A stretch of 64,000 bases of DNA from Aquabacterium humicola (GCF_030167915.1 NZ_JARGNB010000004.1:1-64000), one strand, 5' to 3'; counted from the first letter of the stretch, positions 22,832 through 33,634 are shown. Notes: generated by a model from the letters alone, not told the origin. Made by a program: numbers and translations.

Positions 22832-23737
22832 ATGTCGGACACCCACCACCTGCACTGGGGCGCCGAGGCGCTGTGGCAGCGGCTGAGCCCGCTGCTGCCC
22901 GGGCTGTCGGTGGAGATGGTCGCGCGCATCGACTCGACGAATACGCAGTTGCTCGAACGCGCCCGCCGCGCCGGCGCGCACGACGAGGCCGCGTCGGCCC
23001 AGACGCACGGCCGCCGTTCCGGCGACACGCAGCCCTGCCTGCTGGTGGCCGAAGCGCAGACCCGCGGCCGCGGCCGCCAGGGCAAGCCGTGGTACTCGAC
23101 GCCCGGTGCGTCGCTGACCTTCTCGCTGTCGCTGCCGCTCGAGCCGCCGGACTGGGCCGGGCTGTCGCTGGCGGTCGGCGTCGCGGTGGCCGACGCGCTC
23201 GACCCGCTCGAACCGGGCCAGGCGCCGCGCATCGGCCTGAAATGGCCGAACGACCTGCTGCTGCTCGAAGGCGACGGCCCGGGGCGCAAGCTCGGCGGCA
23301 TCCTGATCGAGACCGTGCCGGTCGGCCGGCGCCGCATGGCGGTGATCGGCATCGGGCTGAACATCCAGCCGCAGGCCTTGAAGGACCTCAGCTGGGGTTA
23401 TGCCTGCCTGCAGGAATTCCGGCCGGAGATCGACGCGCCGGCGGCGCTGGCGCTGGTGGCCGAACCGCTGGTGCGCACGCTGGTCGAGTTCGAACGCACC
23501 GGCTTCGCGCCGCTGCATCCGGCCTACGCGCGGCGCGATGCGCTGCTTGGCAGGCCGGTGTTCACCAACTTCGCCGAGGTGCCCGAAGGCGTGGCCGAGG
23601 GCATCGACGCCGACGGCGCGCTGCTGCTGCAGGTCGGCGGCACGCGCCAGCGCCTGTCCAGCGGCGAAGTGATCAGCGTGCGGCTGGCGCCTGAGGGCGG
23701 CGGCGCGGCACCCGGACCGGAGGCGCCCGCATGCTGA
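22832..23737 (+). CDS. birA: Biotin--[acetyl-CoA-carboxylase] ligase (class I BirA)
   Basis: A 301-residue biotin protein ligase that activates biotin with ATP and attaches it to the carrier lysine of acetyl-CoA carboxylase. The catalytic-domain motifs are intact: ARIDSTNTQLLERA, the biotinyl-AMP loop TRGRGRQGKPWYS, and IGLKWPNDLLL. The small C-terminal SH3-like domain is present. There is no N-terminal winged helix, so unlike E. coli BirA it cannot repress biotin genes directly. Start ATG at 22832 (MSDTHHLHWGAEAL). Its end overlaps the SPOR gene by 7 bp. In related genomes coaX often lies between; it is absent here. Confidence 0.93.
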   Translation: MSDTHHLHWGAEALWQRLSPLLPGLSVEMVARIDSTNTQLLERARRAGAHDEAASAQTHGRRSGDTQPCLLVAEAQTRGRGRQGKPWYSTPGASLTFSLSLPLEPPDWAGLSLAVGVAVADALDPLEPGQAPRIGLKWPNDLLLLEGDGPGRKLGGILIETVPVGRRRMAVIGIGLNIQPQALKDLSWGYACLQEFRPEIDAPAALALVAEPLVRTLVEFERTGFAPLHPAYARRDALLGRPVFTNFAEVPEGVAEGIDADGALLLQVGGTRQRLSSGEVISVRLAPEGGGAAPGPEAPAC

Positions 23738-24567
23738 GGGCGCTGGTGCTGCTCCTGCTGCTGGCCAATGCCCTCGTCCTCGCCTGGTCCCAAGGAGCCT
23801 TCGACGGCGTCGGCGCACGCCGCGGCGATGCGCAGCGCGAGCCCGAGCGGCTGCAGCGCCAGGTCAATGCCGAGCGGGTCACGCTGCTGAAGCCGGCCGC
23901 GGCCAGCGCCGCGATGGCCGCCGAAGCCCGTGCCCAGGCGGCCAGCGACGCCGCGGCGGCGGCCAGTGCGGCGGCACCCACCGGCGTCTGCCTCGAGGCC
24001 GGCCCGCTCGCGCCGGCGGCTGTCGCCGCGGCCGGGAAGCTGCTGGTGCAGGCCGGCATCGCCGAAGGCGGCTGGCAGACGGTGGCCAGCGAGCGCAAGG
24101 GCAGCTTCCTGATCTACATGGGCCGCTACGCCGACGACGAGACGCAGGACCGCAAGATCGAGGAACTGAAGCGCCTGCGCATCGACGCGCAGCCGATGAA
24201 GAACGCGCCCGAGCTGATGCCGGGGCTGGTGATCGCGCGCTTCGACGACAAGGCCGCCGCCGAAGCCGAGCTCGGCCGGCTGTCTCAGCGCGGGCTGCGC
24301 ACCGCGCGCGTCATCACGATGGTGCCGCCGACGCCGGCGGTGACGCTGCGGCTGCCGTCGGTGGATCCGGCGCTGCGCGACAAGCTCGCGGCGCTGAAGC
24401 TGGGCCCGGGCCTCAACGGCTTTGTGGCCTGCAGCGCGGCGGTCGCCGCGGCGCCGGCCTCGTCAGCCGCCTCGGCGGCTCCGGGGCCGGCCGCGGCCCG
24501 CATGCCACCGTCCGCTGCCGCGCCGCGCGCAGCGACGCCGCCCGCCTCGCGCGCAGCGTCTTCCTGA
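23731..24567 (+). CDS. SPOR-domain membrane protein
   Basis: A 278-residue protein with an N-terminal membrane anchor (LRALVLLLLLANALVLAW), an Ala-rich periplasmic linker and a SPOR-like region (about 100-195; FLIYMGRYADDETQDRKIEE and further VIARFDDKAAAEAELGRL). It ends in a low-complexity Ala/Pro/Ser tail. SPOR domains bind septal peptidoglycan lacking stem peptides, so a place at the division site is likely. The gene is translationally coupled to birA (7-bp overlap), an arrangement seen in other Burkholderiales. No catalytic domain is present. Confidence 0.75.
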   Translation: MLRALVLLLLLANALVLAWSQGAFDGVGARRGDAQREPERLQRQVNAERVTLLKPAAASAAMAAEARAQAASDAAAAASAAAPTGVCLEAGPLAPAAVAAAGKLLVQAGIAEGGWQTVASERKGSFLIYMGRYADDETQDRKIEELKRLRIDAQPMKNAPELMPGLVIARFDDKAAAEAELGRLSQRGLRTARVITMVPPTPAVTLRLPSVDPALRDKLAALKLGPGLNGFVACSAAVAAAPASSAASAAPGPAAARMPPSAAAPRAATPPASRAASS

Positions 24568-24594
24568 CGTGACCGGGCCTGGGCGCCCGGGGCC

Positions 24595-26595
24595 TCAGCC
24601 GCGGGCGCGCCGCGCCGGCAGGTGCAGCAGCGCCAGCGCCGCCGCCAGCCCCGCGAGCCAGCCGAATCCGAGCGCCCCACCGCCACCGCCCCCGCCACCG
24701 CCGCCGGTCGACGGGGTCGCCGGCGCGGAGACGATGATCGTCGTCAGCGCCGCGCTGCTGGCACCGGCGCTGTCGGTGACCGTCAGCTGCACGGTGACCG
24801 TGCCGGCGCCGGTGGTCGACAGGATCGCGCCCGCCTCGCTGGTCGAGCCGGTGAAGACGGCGATGCTGGCGCCCGATGTGATCGTCCACTGGTAGCGCGC
24901 GATCGTGCGGCCGGTGCCGGCGGTGGTGCCGGTGCTGTTCAGCGTCACGTTGGTGCCGGCGGTCGGCGTGGCGTTCGAGACGCCGATGCGCACCGTCGGG
25001 GCCGGCGCGCCGTCGGCCTGCACCTTGGCCACCGCGGCCCCGGCGTCGAGCATGCCGGCGCCGCAGGTGGTGGTGGTGCAATAACACTCGATCTGCTCGG
25101 TGCCGTTCGGCGCATGGCAGGCGGTGACGGTGGCATCCGCGCCGGTCGTCGGGAACGGCCGCGCGGTGGCCTGCAGCGTCGCCTTGGCGCGCGCGGGCGT
25201 CAGCGTCGGGTCCAGCGACATCATCAGCCCAACCGTGCCGGCGACGATGGGCGCCGCGAAACTGGTGCCGACCGAGTAGTTGAAGCTGTCGCTGTAGATG
25301 TTCGACGCCGGGCTGGTGCTGCCGCTGTTGCTCGTGGTCAGCAGCGGGTACAGGCAGGCGCCGGACAGGTTGACGCAGTTGCCCGCCGGGGCGGCGATGC
25401 TCATCTGCGGCCCGACGTTCGAATAACCGACCTTGGTGCCGGCGTGGCGGATGCCGGCGACCGCGATCGCGCCGGCGCAGTTCGCGGGCGTGCTGACCGC
25501 GATGCCGGTGTCGTTGCCGCCGGCCACCACCACGGCCACGCCGGCCGCGTTGAGCTCGGCGATGGTGTCGCGGTAGGACGCCGGGCAGCTGCCCGCCGAG
25601 CCGAGGCTCATGTTCAGCACGCGCGCCGGATTGGCATTGGCCACCGGGTCGGTCGACAGGCCGGCGGCCCAGCGCATGCCGGCAAGGATGTCGCTGTCGT
25701 AGCCGCCGCAGCGCCCGAGCACGCGCACCGGCAGCACCTTGACGTTCCAGCCGGTGCCCGCGATGCCCTGGCCGTTGTCGGTGGCTGCGCCGATCAAGCC
25801 GGCCACCTGCGTGCCGTGCCAGCTGCTCGAGAAGGCCGGATCGCCCGCATCGCACTCGCCGGCCGGTGTCCAGTCGCCCGGATCGTTGGCGTCGGCATCG
25901 CGGCCGTTGCCGTCGTTGGCGGTGTCGGTATCGGCGATGAAGTCGTAGCCCGGCAGCAGCTTGCCGGCGAGGTCGGGATGGTCGTAGCGCACGCCGGTGT
26001 CGAGCACCGCGACCACCAGGTTTGCCGAGCCGGTGGTGATGTCCCACGCGGCAACCGCGTTCACCGCCGACACCGCGGTGGATGTCGGCGCGCGCAGGTA
26101 CCACTGGCCCACGGCCGGTGTGATCGAGGTCTGGTTGGCGCCGAAATAGGGGTCGTTCGGCACGGCCAGCAGGCGGCGGCGCTGGTCCGGCACGGCCCAC
26201 TCGACCTCCGGCTGCGCGGCCAGGCGGGCCGCCAGCTGCAACGACGACAGCCCGCGGCCGCGCATCGCCTGCATGCGCGCACCGAGCTCCGGTCCGTCGT
26301 CCAGCGGCACCGACAGGCGCCGCGACAGCGCGGCAGCATGCCGCGGGCGCACCGCCGTCGACGTGCCGGCCGAGGTGTCCGAGGGGGCCGAGGGGGCGGA
26401 CAGCGCGCGCATCAACGTGGCGTCGGCGCGGTACTTGACGATGACGCGGGCGTTGGACGCGTCCTCGACGTCGGCCGACGTTGCCTCGCGCCGCCCGCGC
26501 GGGCCCGGTTCGGTCGCCGGGGCGGCGGTCACGGACACCAGCGCCGCCAGGAGGGCCGGCAGCAGCAGCAAGGGTCGGGGCAAGCGAAGCTTCAT
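24595..26595 (-). CDS. Secreted subtilisin-like serine protease (S8) with GlyGly-CTERM-like tail
   Basis: A 666-residue subtilase. A signal peptide (LLLLPALLAALVSVTAAPA) and a propeptide (about 25-145) precede the catalytic domain, whose triad is Asp199 (VAVLDTGVRYDHPDL), His260 (SWHGTQVAGLIGA) and Ser445 (SVGTSFAAPIVAG); Asn361 is the oxyanion residue. A PKD/Ig-like domain (about 540-635) follows. The end is a run of ten Gly, a hydrophobic helix (ALGFGWLAGLAAALALLHL) and a basic tail (PARRARG). This fits the GlyGly-CTERM sorting signal cleaved by rhombosortase, an enzyme also encoded in this window at 57309-57887. Probable fate: export, cleavage and surface release or anchoring. Monocistronic. 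Confidence 0.88.
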   Translation of the reverse strand: MKLRLPRPLLLLPALLAALVSVTAAPATEPGPRGRREATSADVEDASNARVIVKYRADATLMRALSAPSAPSDTSAGTSTAVRPRHAAALSRRLSVPLDDGPELGARMQAMRGRGLSSLQLAARLAAQPEVEWAVPDQRRRLLAVPNDPYFGANQTSITPAVGQWYLRAPTSTAVSAVNAVAAWDITTGSANLVVAVLDTGVRYDHPDLAGKLLPGYDFIADTDTANDGNGRDADANDPGDWTPAGECDAGDPAFSSSWHGTQVAGLIGAATDNGQGIAGTGWNVKVLPVRVLGRCGGYDSDILAGMRWAAGLSTDPVANANPARVLNMSLGSAGSCPASYRDTIAELNAAGVAVVVAGGNDTGIAVSTPANCAGAIAVAGIRHAGTKVGYSNVGPQMSIAAPAGNCVNLSGACLYPLLTTSNSGSTSPASNIYSDSFNYSVGTSFAAPIVAGTVGLMMSLDPTLTPARAKATLQATARPFPTTGADATVTACHAPNGTEQIECYCTTTTCGAGMLDAGAAVAKVQADGAPAPTVRIGVSNATPTAGTNVTLNSTGTTAGTGRTIARYQWTITSGASIAVFTGSTSEAGAILSTTGAGTVTVQLTVTDSAGASSAALTTIIVSAPATPSTGGGGGGGGGGALGFGWLAGLAAALALLHLPARRARG

Positions 26596-26753
26596 CGCAA
26601 GAGGACGCGGGCCGCCACGGCGGCCCGGCGAGTGAACGGTGTGCGCGATGCTAGGTCAACGCGGTAAAGCCCCGGTGAAGAAGCGCAACGCCGCCGCGTC
26701 CCGGCCGGCAAGGCGTGCCGTACCGCACGGACGGCCCCTGCCGGCGCCGCCGG

Positions 26754-27314
26754 TCAGCGATAGCCGCCTTCCTTCGGGTTGTGGATGATCCAGATCAGGT
26801 TGCCGCCGGTGTAGTCGCCGAGCGAGCCGCCGGCGAAGATCAGCCGGCCCTGGTTCTTGAACACCATCTCGTAGCGGTGCCGGTCGCTGCCGAAGTAGAA
26901 CGGGATCCAGGCCTTGCCGGTGACGTAGGCGCCCTGGTCGGTCGGCTGGCCGGCGAGGTCGATCGCCTGGCGCATCGACATGCCGATCTGCAGCTTCGTG
27001 AACTTGCTGCCCGGCGCCGGCTTGCCGGTGATCTCGCCTTCCCAGCCGCCCAGGCCCTTGACCTGCTGGCCGCTGCCGGCTTCGACCTTCGACGAATCGA
27101 CCACTTCGCCGCGGTCGTTCAGGCCGGCCTTGCTCTTGGTGGCGGGCGCCGGTGCGGGTGCGGGCGCCTTCGCGGTGGTGGCCGCCGGGGCCGGCGCGGG
27201 CGCGGGCGCGCTGGCCGAGTCGCTCTTGCTGCCGGTCGTCACGCAACCCGCCGCGAGCACGGCCGCGAACAGCACGGCCAGCGGCGCGCGGGACAGGATC
27301 GGGGTCTGGCTCAT
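26754..27314 (-). CDS. Lipoprotein with BamE/SmpA-like domain
   Basis: A 186-residue lipoprotein: lipobox LAAGC at about 20-24, then a long Pro/Ala-rich spacer (about 30-65) with tandem AP repeats that could reach across the periplasm or through peptidoglycan. The C-terminal domain starts FTKLQIGMSMRQAIDLAGQP, which resembles the BamE/SmpA (BLIP-like) fold beginning LQIGMSxxEVxxLLGxP. That domain usually mediates protein-protein contacts in the outer membrane. It is not BamE itself, which is shorter and lacks the spacer. It stands alone between the subtilase and gapA. Family assignment is moderate. Confidence 0.65.
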   Translation of the reverse strand: MSQTPILSRAPLAVLFAAVLAAGCVTTGSKSDSASAPAPAPAPAATTAKAPAPAPAPATKSKAGLNDRGEVVDSSKVEAGSGQQVKGLGGWEGEITGKPAPGSKFTKLQIGMSMRQAIDLAGQPTDQGAYVTGKAWIPFYFGSDRHRYEMVFKNQGRLIFAGGSLGDYTGGNLIWIIHNPKEGGYR

Positions 27315-27421
27315 CCTTGTACGTCCTCATGAAATCGGGGTGGCGGGACTCTAGCCAGAGTCCGCTCGCCACCCCGTGCGACAGCGCAACGCGCCGCCGT
27401 GTCAGGCCAAAAAGTGCTCGA

Positions 27422-28465
<1,044 letters not shown>

Positions 28466-28515
28466 TTACCGCGACGGAACGAAGTCGAGGTCTTCAGGGC
28501 GTTGCTTGCCGCAGA

Positions 28516-30600
28516 TCAGCGCCCGAGCACGCGGCGCACCGTCGCCGCGACGTTCTCCGCGGTGAGGTGGAAGTGCTTGAACAGCGCCGGCGCCGGCGCG
28601 CTTTCGCCGTAGGTGTCGATGCCGACCACCGCGGCGCAGCCGTACTTCCACCAGTAGTCGGTGACGCCGGCCTCGACCGCGATGCGCGGCAGGCCGTCGG
28701 GCAGCACGCTGCGCTTGTAGGCCACCGCCTGGCGGTCGAACACCGTCGTCGAGGGCATCGACACCACGCGCACCGGGATGCCGACCTGCGCCAGCTCGGC
28801 CTGCGCATGCAGCGCCAGCTGCACTTCGGAGCCGGTGGCGATGATCACCGCGCGCGCCTTCTGCTTCAGTCCGACCTCGGCCGGCTCGGCGAGCACGTAG
28901 GCGCCGCGGGCGATGGCGTCGAGGCCGCTGGCATCGGGAGCGGCGCCTGACGTCGCCTTGGGGGCATACGGCAGGTTCTGGCGCGACAGCAGCAGCGCCG
29001 ACGGGCGGTTCTTCGTCTGCAGCGCGCAGCCCCAGGCGACGACGGTTTCGGCGGTGTCGGCCGGGCGCCAGACGTCCAGCCCCGGGATCAGGCGCAGCGC
29101 CGACGCGTGCTCGACGCTCTGGTGCGTCGGGCCGTCCTCGCCGAGGCCGATCGAATCGTGCGTGAAGACGTGGATCACGCGCGTTTTCATCAGCGCGGCC
29201 ATGCGGATCGCATTGCGGCTGTAGTCGCTGAAGGTCAGGAAGGTGCCGCCGTAGGGGATGTGGCCACCGTGCAGCGCGACGCCGTTCATGATCGCGGCCA
29301 TGCCGAACTCGCGCACGCCGTAGTTGATGTGGCGGCCGAGGCGGCCGTTGGCATCGACGGTGGGCTGGCCGTCGGCATCGAAGCGCAGCGGCGGCGTCGA
29401 CGAGGTGTTGGTGAGGTTCGAGCCGGTCAGGTCGGCCGAGCCGCCGAGCATCTCGGGCAGCGCCTTCGTGAAGGCTTCCAGCGCCAGCTGGCTGGCCTTG
29501 CGCGAGGCCACGGTCTGCGCCGCGGCATGCGCGCCGACGGCGGCATCGACCACGGTCTGCGCGAAGTTCGCCGGCAGCTCGCCCGCGACGCGGCGCGCGA
29601 ATTCGGCAGCCAGCTCCGGATGCGCGGCCTTGTAGGTCGCGAAGCGCGCGGCCCACGCGGTCTCGGCTTCTTCGCCGGCGGCCTTGGCGTCCCACAGCTC
29701 GTAGGCCGTCTCGGGGATCACGAAGGGCTCGTGCGTCCAGCCCAGGGCATCGCGCGTGAGCTTGCATTCGTCGACGCCCAGCGCCTCGCCGTGCGCCTTG
29801 GCGCTGCCGGCGCGGTTCGGCGAGCCCTTGCCGATCGTCGTCTTGGCGATGACCAGCGTCGGCTTCAAGGCCGATTGCTTCGCGCGGGCGATCGCACGGT
29901 CCATCGCCTCGACGTCGTGGCCGTCGACCGGGCCGATGACGTCCCAGCCGTAGGCCTCGAAGCGCTTGCCGGCGTCGTCGATGTACCAGGGCGCGACGGG
30001 ACCGTCGATCGAGATGCCGTTGTCGTCGTAGATCGCGACCAGCTTGTTCAGCTTCCACGCGCCGGCCAGCGCGCAGGCTTCGTGGCTGATGCCTTCCATC
30101 AGGCAGCCGTCGCCCAGGAACACGTAGGTGTGGTGGTCGACGATCGCATGGCCGGGACGGTTGAATTCCGCTGCCAGCAACTTCTCGGCCAGCGCCATGC
30201 CGACCGCGTTGGTGATGCCCTGGCCGAGCGGGCCGGTGGTGGTCTCGACGCCCGGCGTGATGCCGACTTCCGGATGGCCCGGCGTCTTGCTGTGCAGCTG
30301 GCGGAAGTTGCGCAGCTCGGACAACGCGAGGTCGTAGCCGGTGAGGTGCAGCAGCGCGTAGATCAGCATCGAGCCATGGCCGTTCGACAGCACGAAGCGG
30401 TCGCGGTCGGGCCAGTGCGGATTCGCCGGGTTGTGCTTCAGGTGCCGGCCCCACAGCGCGACGGCGATGTCCGCCATGCCCATCGGCGCGCCGGGGTGGC
30501 CGGAATTGGCCTGCTGCACGGCGTCCATCGCCAGCGCGCGGATCGCGTTGGCCATGAGGGTCGTGTCCTTGGAGGTGTCTTGGCTGAGGGTCGAGGACAT
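28516..30600 (-). CDS. tkt: Transketolase
   Basis: A 694-residue thiamine-diphosphate enzyme of the pentose phosphate pathway and, where present, the Calvin cycle. The N-terminal ThDP domain has [12 protein letters not shown] and [13 protein letters not shown] (the GDG...N-type motif binding Mg-ThDP). The pyrimidine domain has the catalytic Glu in [13 protein letters not shown]. The C-terminal domain is complete. Start ATG at 30600 ([11 protein letters not shown]); a second ATG 15 codons on is possible. It is followed by gapA and diverges from speD across 90 bp. Confidence 0.96.
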   Translation of the reverse strand: MSSTLSQDTSKDTTLMANAIRALAMDAVQQANSGHPGAPMGMADIAVALWGRHLKHNPANPHWPDRDRFVLSNGHGSMLIYALLHLTGYDLALSELRNFRQLHSKTPGHPEVGITPGVETTTGPLGQGITNAVGMALAEKLLAAEFNRPGHAIVDHHTYVFLGDGCLMEGISHEACALAGAWKLNKLVAIYDDNGISIDGPVAPWYIDDAGKRFEAYGWDVIGPVDGHDVEAMDRAIARAKQSALKPTLVIAKTTIGKGSPNRAGSAKAHGEALGVDECKLTRDALGWTHEPFVIPETAYELWDAKAAGEEAETAWAARFATYKAAHPELAAEFARRVAGELPANFAQTVVDAAVGAHAAAQTVASRKASQLALEAFTKALPEMLGGSADLTGSNLTNTSSTPPLRFDADGQPTVDANGRLGRHINYGVREFGMAAIMNGVALHGGHIPYGGTFLTFSDYSRNAIRMAALMKTRVIHVFTHDSIGLGEDGPTHQSVEHASALRLIPGLDVWRPADTAETVVAWGCALQTKNRPSALLLSRQNLPYAPKATSGAAPDASGLDAIARGAYVLAEPAEVGLKQKARAVIIATGSEVQLALHAQAELAQVGIPVRVVSMPSTTVFDRQAVAYKRSVLPDGLPRIAVEAGVTDYWWKYGCAAVVGIDTYGESAPAPALFKHFHLTAENVAATVRRVLGR

Positions 30601-30690
30601 GCGTGGAGGCACCGCTCGTTGGCGAACGATGGGGGGAGGGGGTGGAACCTGGGGGAAACGCGGATTTTAGCGGCTCGATAATCCGCGCCC

Positions 30691-31062
30691 ATGCAGGGCC
30701 TGCACCTCACCGCCGACCTCCGGGGCTGTTCCCCGGCGCTTCCCGTGATGACCGACACGGCCGCGCTGCGCACGCTGTGCGTCGATGCCGTGCGCGCGGT
30801 CGGGCTGACGCCGGTCGGCGAGCTCTTCCATCGTTTCGATCCGACGGCCGGCGGCAGCGGCATCACCGGCGTCGTGCTGCTCGCCGAGTCGCACCTCGCG
30901 GTGCACACCTGGCCGGAGCTGGCCGCGGTGACGCTGGACGTCTACGTCTGCAACTTCGGCGCCGACAACTCGCACCGGGCCGACGCGCTGCTGCAGCGGC
31001 TGGAGCAGGCCTTCGCGGCCGACACCACGCAGCGCCAGCGCATCGAGCGGGGCCGCGCCTGA
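30691..31062 (+). CDS. speD: S-adenosylmethionine decarboxylase family protein
   Basis: A 123-residue class 1B AdoMet decarboxylase, which yields the aminopropyl donor for spermidine synthesis. The self-cleavage site is in LAESHLAVHTWPE: the Ser becomes the pyruvoyl cofactor after processing and the following His is the processing residue. A Cys (YVCNFG) sits where the catalytic Cys is expected. Proteins of this length form alpha2beta2 or similar assemblies. It overlaps the next gene (TGATG). A membrane spermidine synthase homologue lies 5 kb away at 36281-37852 and could be its user. No normal speE is in the window. Confidence 0.88.
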   Translation: MQGLHLTADLRGCSPALPVMTDTAALRTLCVDAVRAVGLTPVGELFHRFDPTAGGSGITGVVLLAESHLAVHTWPELAAVTLDVYVCNFGADNSHRADALLQRLEQAFAADTTQRQRIERGRA

Positions 31063-31769
31063 TGGCCGCGGCGAACCTGAAGGCGCTGGTGCTCGCCGCC
31101 GGCCGCGGCGAGCGCATGCGGCCGCTGACCGACGTCACGCCCAAGCCGCTGCTGCCGGTGCACGGCAAGCCGATGATCGAGTGGCACCTGGACGCGCTGG
31201 CGCGCGACGGCGTGCGCGACGTGGTGATCAACAGCGCGTGGCTGGAAGACCAGTTCCCCGCCGCGCTGGGCGACGGCACGCGCTTCGGCCTGACGTCGAT
31301 CACCTACTCGATGGAAGGCCGCGACCACGGCGGCGCGCTGGAGACCGCCGGCGGCATCGCGAAGGCGCTGCCGCTGCTGGGCGAGTGCTTCTGGGTGGTC
31401 TCCGGCGACATCGTGATCCCGGACTTCGTCTTCGATGCGGCGCTGGCAGCCGACTTCGCCGCGGGCACCGACGACGCGCTGATCTGGCTGGTGCCGAACC
31501 CTGACTTCAACGCCGCCGGCGACTTCCGCCTGGAAGGCGACCGCGTGCATCGCGAGGGCGGCCCGCGGCCGCTCACTTACGCCAATATCGCGCTGGTCCG
31601 CCGGCGGCTCGTCGAATCGGTGACGCCCGGCGCGCATGCCAAGCTGAACCAGTTCCTGTTCGACGCCGCCACGGCCGGCCGGCTGGCGGGTCGGATGCTC
31701 AGCGGGCCGTGGCACAACCTCGGGACGCCGGCGCAGCTGGCGGCGCTGAACGACGCCAGAACACGATGA
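31062..31769 (+). CDS. murU: N-acetylmuramate alpha-1-phosphate uridylyltransferase (MurU)
   Basis: A 235-residue nucleotidyltransferase whose signature LVLAAGRGERMRPLTDVTPK is followed by PLLPVHGKPMIEWHL. This subgroup, MurU, makes UDP-MurNAc from MurNAc-1-phosphate in the peptidoglycan-recycling route that bypasses fosfomycin-sensitive MurA. Other conserved parts are VVSGDI (metal-binding Asp) and PWHNLGTPAQL near the end. It is coupled to speD by overlap. The usual partner amgK is not next to it. The 3' end overlaps the convergent transporter gene by 71 bp. A general sugar-phosphate nucleotidyltransferase role is the alternative. Confidence 0.82.
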   Translation: MAAANLKALVLAAGRGERMRPLTDVTPKPLLPVHGKPMIEWHLDALARDGVRDVVINSAWLEDQFPAALGDGTRFGLTSITYSMEGRDHGGALETAGGIAKALPLLGECFWVVSGDIVIPDFVFDAALAADFAAGTDDALIWLVPNPDFNAAGDFRLEGDRVHREGGPRPLTYANIALVRRRLVESVTPGAHAKLNQFLFDAATAGRLAGRMLSGPWHNLGTPAQLAALNDARTR

Positions 31770-32619
31770 CGTTGCCGGCCGCCACCAGCCCGAGCCCGGC
31801 CAGGCCGCCGGCCGTCCAGCGGTAGCCCTCGACCCACGCCGAGACGTTCAGCGCGACGACCGGGAACAGCACCGTGCAGTAGGCCGCGCGGTCCGCGCCG
31901 AGGCGGCCGACGAGGGTGAGGTACGCGGTGAAGCCGATCACCGAGCCGGGAATCGCGAGGTACAGCCACGCGGCGACGTAGGTGAACGAGGCATCGAAGG
32001 CCGGCGGCTGGCCGCTGGCCAGCGCGTAGGCCGTGACCAGCGTGGTGCCGGCGAGCATGGCCCAGGCGTTGGTCTGCAGCGGCTTCAGGCCCTGGCGCTG
32101 CAGCGCGCCGGACAGCAGGTTGCCGAGCGAGAAGCTGCAGGTGCCGGCGAGCGCCAGCGCCAGGCCGACCAGCGTGTCCCGCGCGCCCAGCCCGGTGAAG
32201 AGCTCGGTGCCGAACAGCAGCGCCAGGCCGGCCAGCCCGAACAGCGCGCCCAGCAGCACCCGCGGCTTCAAGGGCTGGCCCTGGAACAGCCGCCCGTTCA
32301 GCGCATTCCACAGCGGCGCGGTCGAGAAGCACACCGCCACCAGGCCGCTGGCGATGAAGCGGCTGGCGTGCAGGAAGCACAGGAAGTTGACGCAGAAGAG
32401 GCACAGGCCCTGCGCCAGCAGCAGCGGCCAGGCGCTGCGCGGCGGCGCCTTGGCCTCGCGCCGCCAGGCCAGCCAGGCGAGCAGCACCGCCGCCGCGAGC
32501 GCGAAGCGCCAGGCGATCGACCAGGCGACCGGCACGACACCCAACTGCAGCTTCAGGGCGATCCAGGTGGTGCCCCAGATCAGCACGGTGGCGAGGTAGA
32601 GGCCGGCGGTGGTGGTCAT
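31699..32619 (-). CDS. DMT-superfamily EamA transporter
   Basis: A 306-residue inner-membrane protein with ten predicted helices in two EamA repeats (first: LYLATVLIWGTTWIALKLQ; second begins LVGLALALAGTCSFSLGNLL). EamA proteins export metabolites or amino acids. The start at 32619 (MTTTAGLYLA) is the natural one; the longer frame adds unrelated sequence across the divergent promoter. An AraC-type regulator gene is divergent 103 bp away and probably controls it. The last 71 bp overlap the 3' end of murU on the other strand. Confidence 0.87.
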   Translation of the reverse strand: MTTTAGLYLATVLIWGTTWIALKLQLGVVPVAWSIAWRFALAAAVLLAWLAWRREAKAPPRSAWPLLLAQGLCLFCVNFLCFLHASRFIASGLVAVCFSTAPLWNALNGRLFQGQPLKPRVLLGALFGLAGLALLFGTELFTGLGARDTLVGLALALAGTCSFSLGNLLSGALQRQGLKPLQTNAWAMLAGTTLVTAYALASGQPPAFDASFTYVAAWLYLAIPGSVIGFTAYLTLVGRLGADRAAYCTVLFPVVALNVSAWVEGYRWTAGGLAGLGLVAAGNVIVFWRRSAPPAAPASRGCATAR

Positions 32620-32722
32620 GCGCGGAAGTCTGCGGCGCACCGCCCAGGTCGGATCGCAGGATCTTGCGGTTTTGTGCGGCAGGCGCGGCACGCGCGCGGC
32701 CCGCACGCGTAAGCTCGCGCCG

Positions 32723-33634
32723 ATGTCCTCCCCTGCCCCGCCCGCCGCCGAGTTCGCCGTCTGCCGCGAGCTGCTGCGCTCGCGCGCGACGCCGCTGCGC
32801 ACGGTCGCGCTCGGGGGTGATTCGAACGCCTGGCTGGTGCACTGGCGCAATGCCGACACCGAGACCGCCTACGCGCAGCCCGGCCATCACACGCTGTCGC
32901 TGTACCTGGACGGCGGCGAGCAGGTGCGCTGCCTCGAGCAGCCGCAGGCGCGCGGCGCGCCCGGCAGCCTGTGCTGCATGCCGGCGGGGCACCAGTCGCG
33001 CTGGCAGGTGCACGGCACGCTGCAGCTGCTGCACCTGTACCTGCCGACCTTGCCGCTGGCGCTGGCCGCCGAGCAGTGGTTCGACCGCGATCCGCGGCTG
33101 GCGAGCCTGCGCGACCGCATCTGGTTCGACGACGAGGTGCTGGCCGCCCTGGGCCGGCGCATCGTCGCGCTCGACTGGACGCACACCGACGCCGGCCTCG
33201 CGCTTCAGGAGCTGACGCTGCAGATGCAGGCCCGGCTGCTGCAGGCGCACGGCGATTCGCAGCGGCCGGTGACGGGCACGGCCGTGCGCGGCGGCCTGTC
33301 GGCGGCCGCACGCCGGCGCGTGCTGGACTGCATCGAAGCCGCGCCGGCCGGCGCGTCACCGTCGCTCGACGAACTGGCCGCGGCCGCGTGCCTGTCGAGT
33401 TATCACTTCCTGCGCATGTTCAAGGCCAGCTTCGGCCAGAGCCCGCACGCCTGGGTGATGCAGCGGCGGCTGGCGAAGGCGCGCGCGCTGCTGGGCGCGG
33501 GCCGGCTGCCGCTGCCGCAGGTGGCCGAGGCCGCCGGCTACGCGCACCTGAGCCACCTGAACACGGCGCTCAAGCGCGCGGGCCTGGGCAGCGCGGCGCA
33601 GCACCGGGCGGTGATGCGCCGCGTGGCGGTGTAG
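32723..33634 (+). CDS. AraC-family transcriptional regulator
   Basis: A 303-residue regulator with an N-terminal cupin-like ligand-binding part and a C-terminal pair of HTH motifs (about 200-300): LDELAAAACLSSYHFLRMFK and ASFGQSPHAWVMQRRLAKAR, then LPQVAEAAGYAHLSHLNTAL. These match the AraC/XylS DNA-binding domain. It is divergent from the EamA transporter gene, the usual arrangement for a dedicated regulator. The effector is unknown. Start ATG at 32723 (MSSPAPPAAEF). Confidence 0.88.
   Translation: MSSPAPPAAEFAVCRELLRSRATPLRTVALGGDSNAWLVHWRNADTETAYAQPGHHTLSLYLDGGEQVRCLEQPQARGAPGSLCCMPAGHQSRWQVHGTLQLLHLYLPTLPLALAAEQWFDRDPRLASLRDRIWFDDEVLAALGRRIVALDWTHTDAGLALQELTLQMQARLLQAHGDSQRPVTGTAVRGGLSAAARRRVLDCIEAAPAGASPSLDELAAAACLSSYHFLRMFKASFGQSPHAWVMQRRLAKARALLGAGRLPLPQVAEAAGYAHLSHLNTALKRAGLGSAAQHRAVMRRVAV

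Noticed and set aside
24670-24710. Gly-codon repeat tract in the subtilase as a phase-variable repeat
   Set aside because: The repeat unit is three bases, so length changes would add or remove Gly without shifting the frame; it belongs to the GlyGly-CTERM region.
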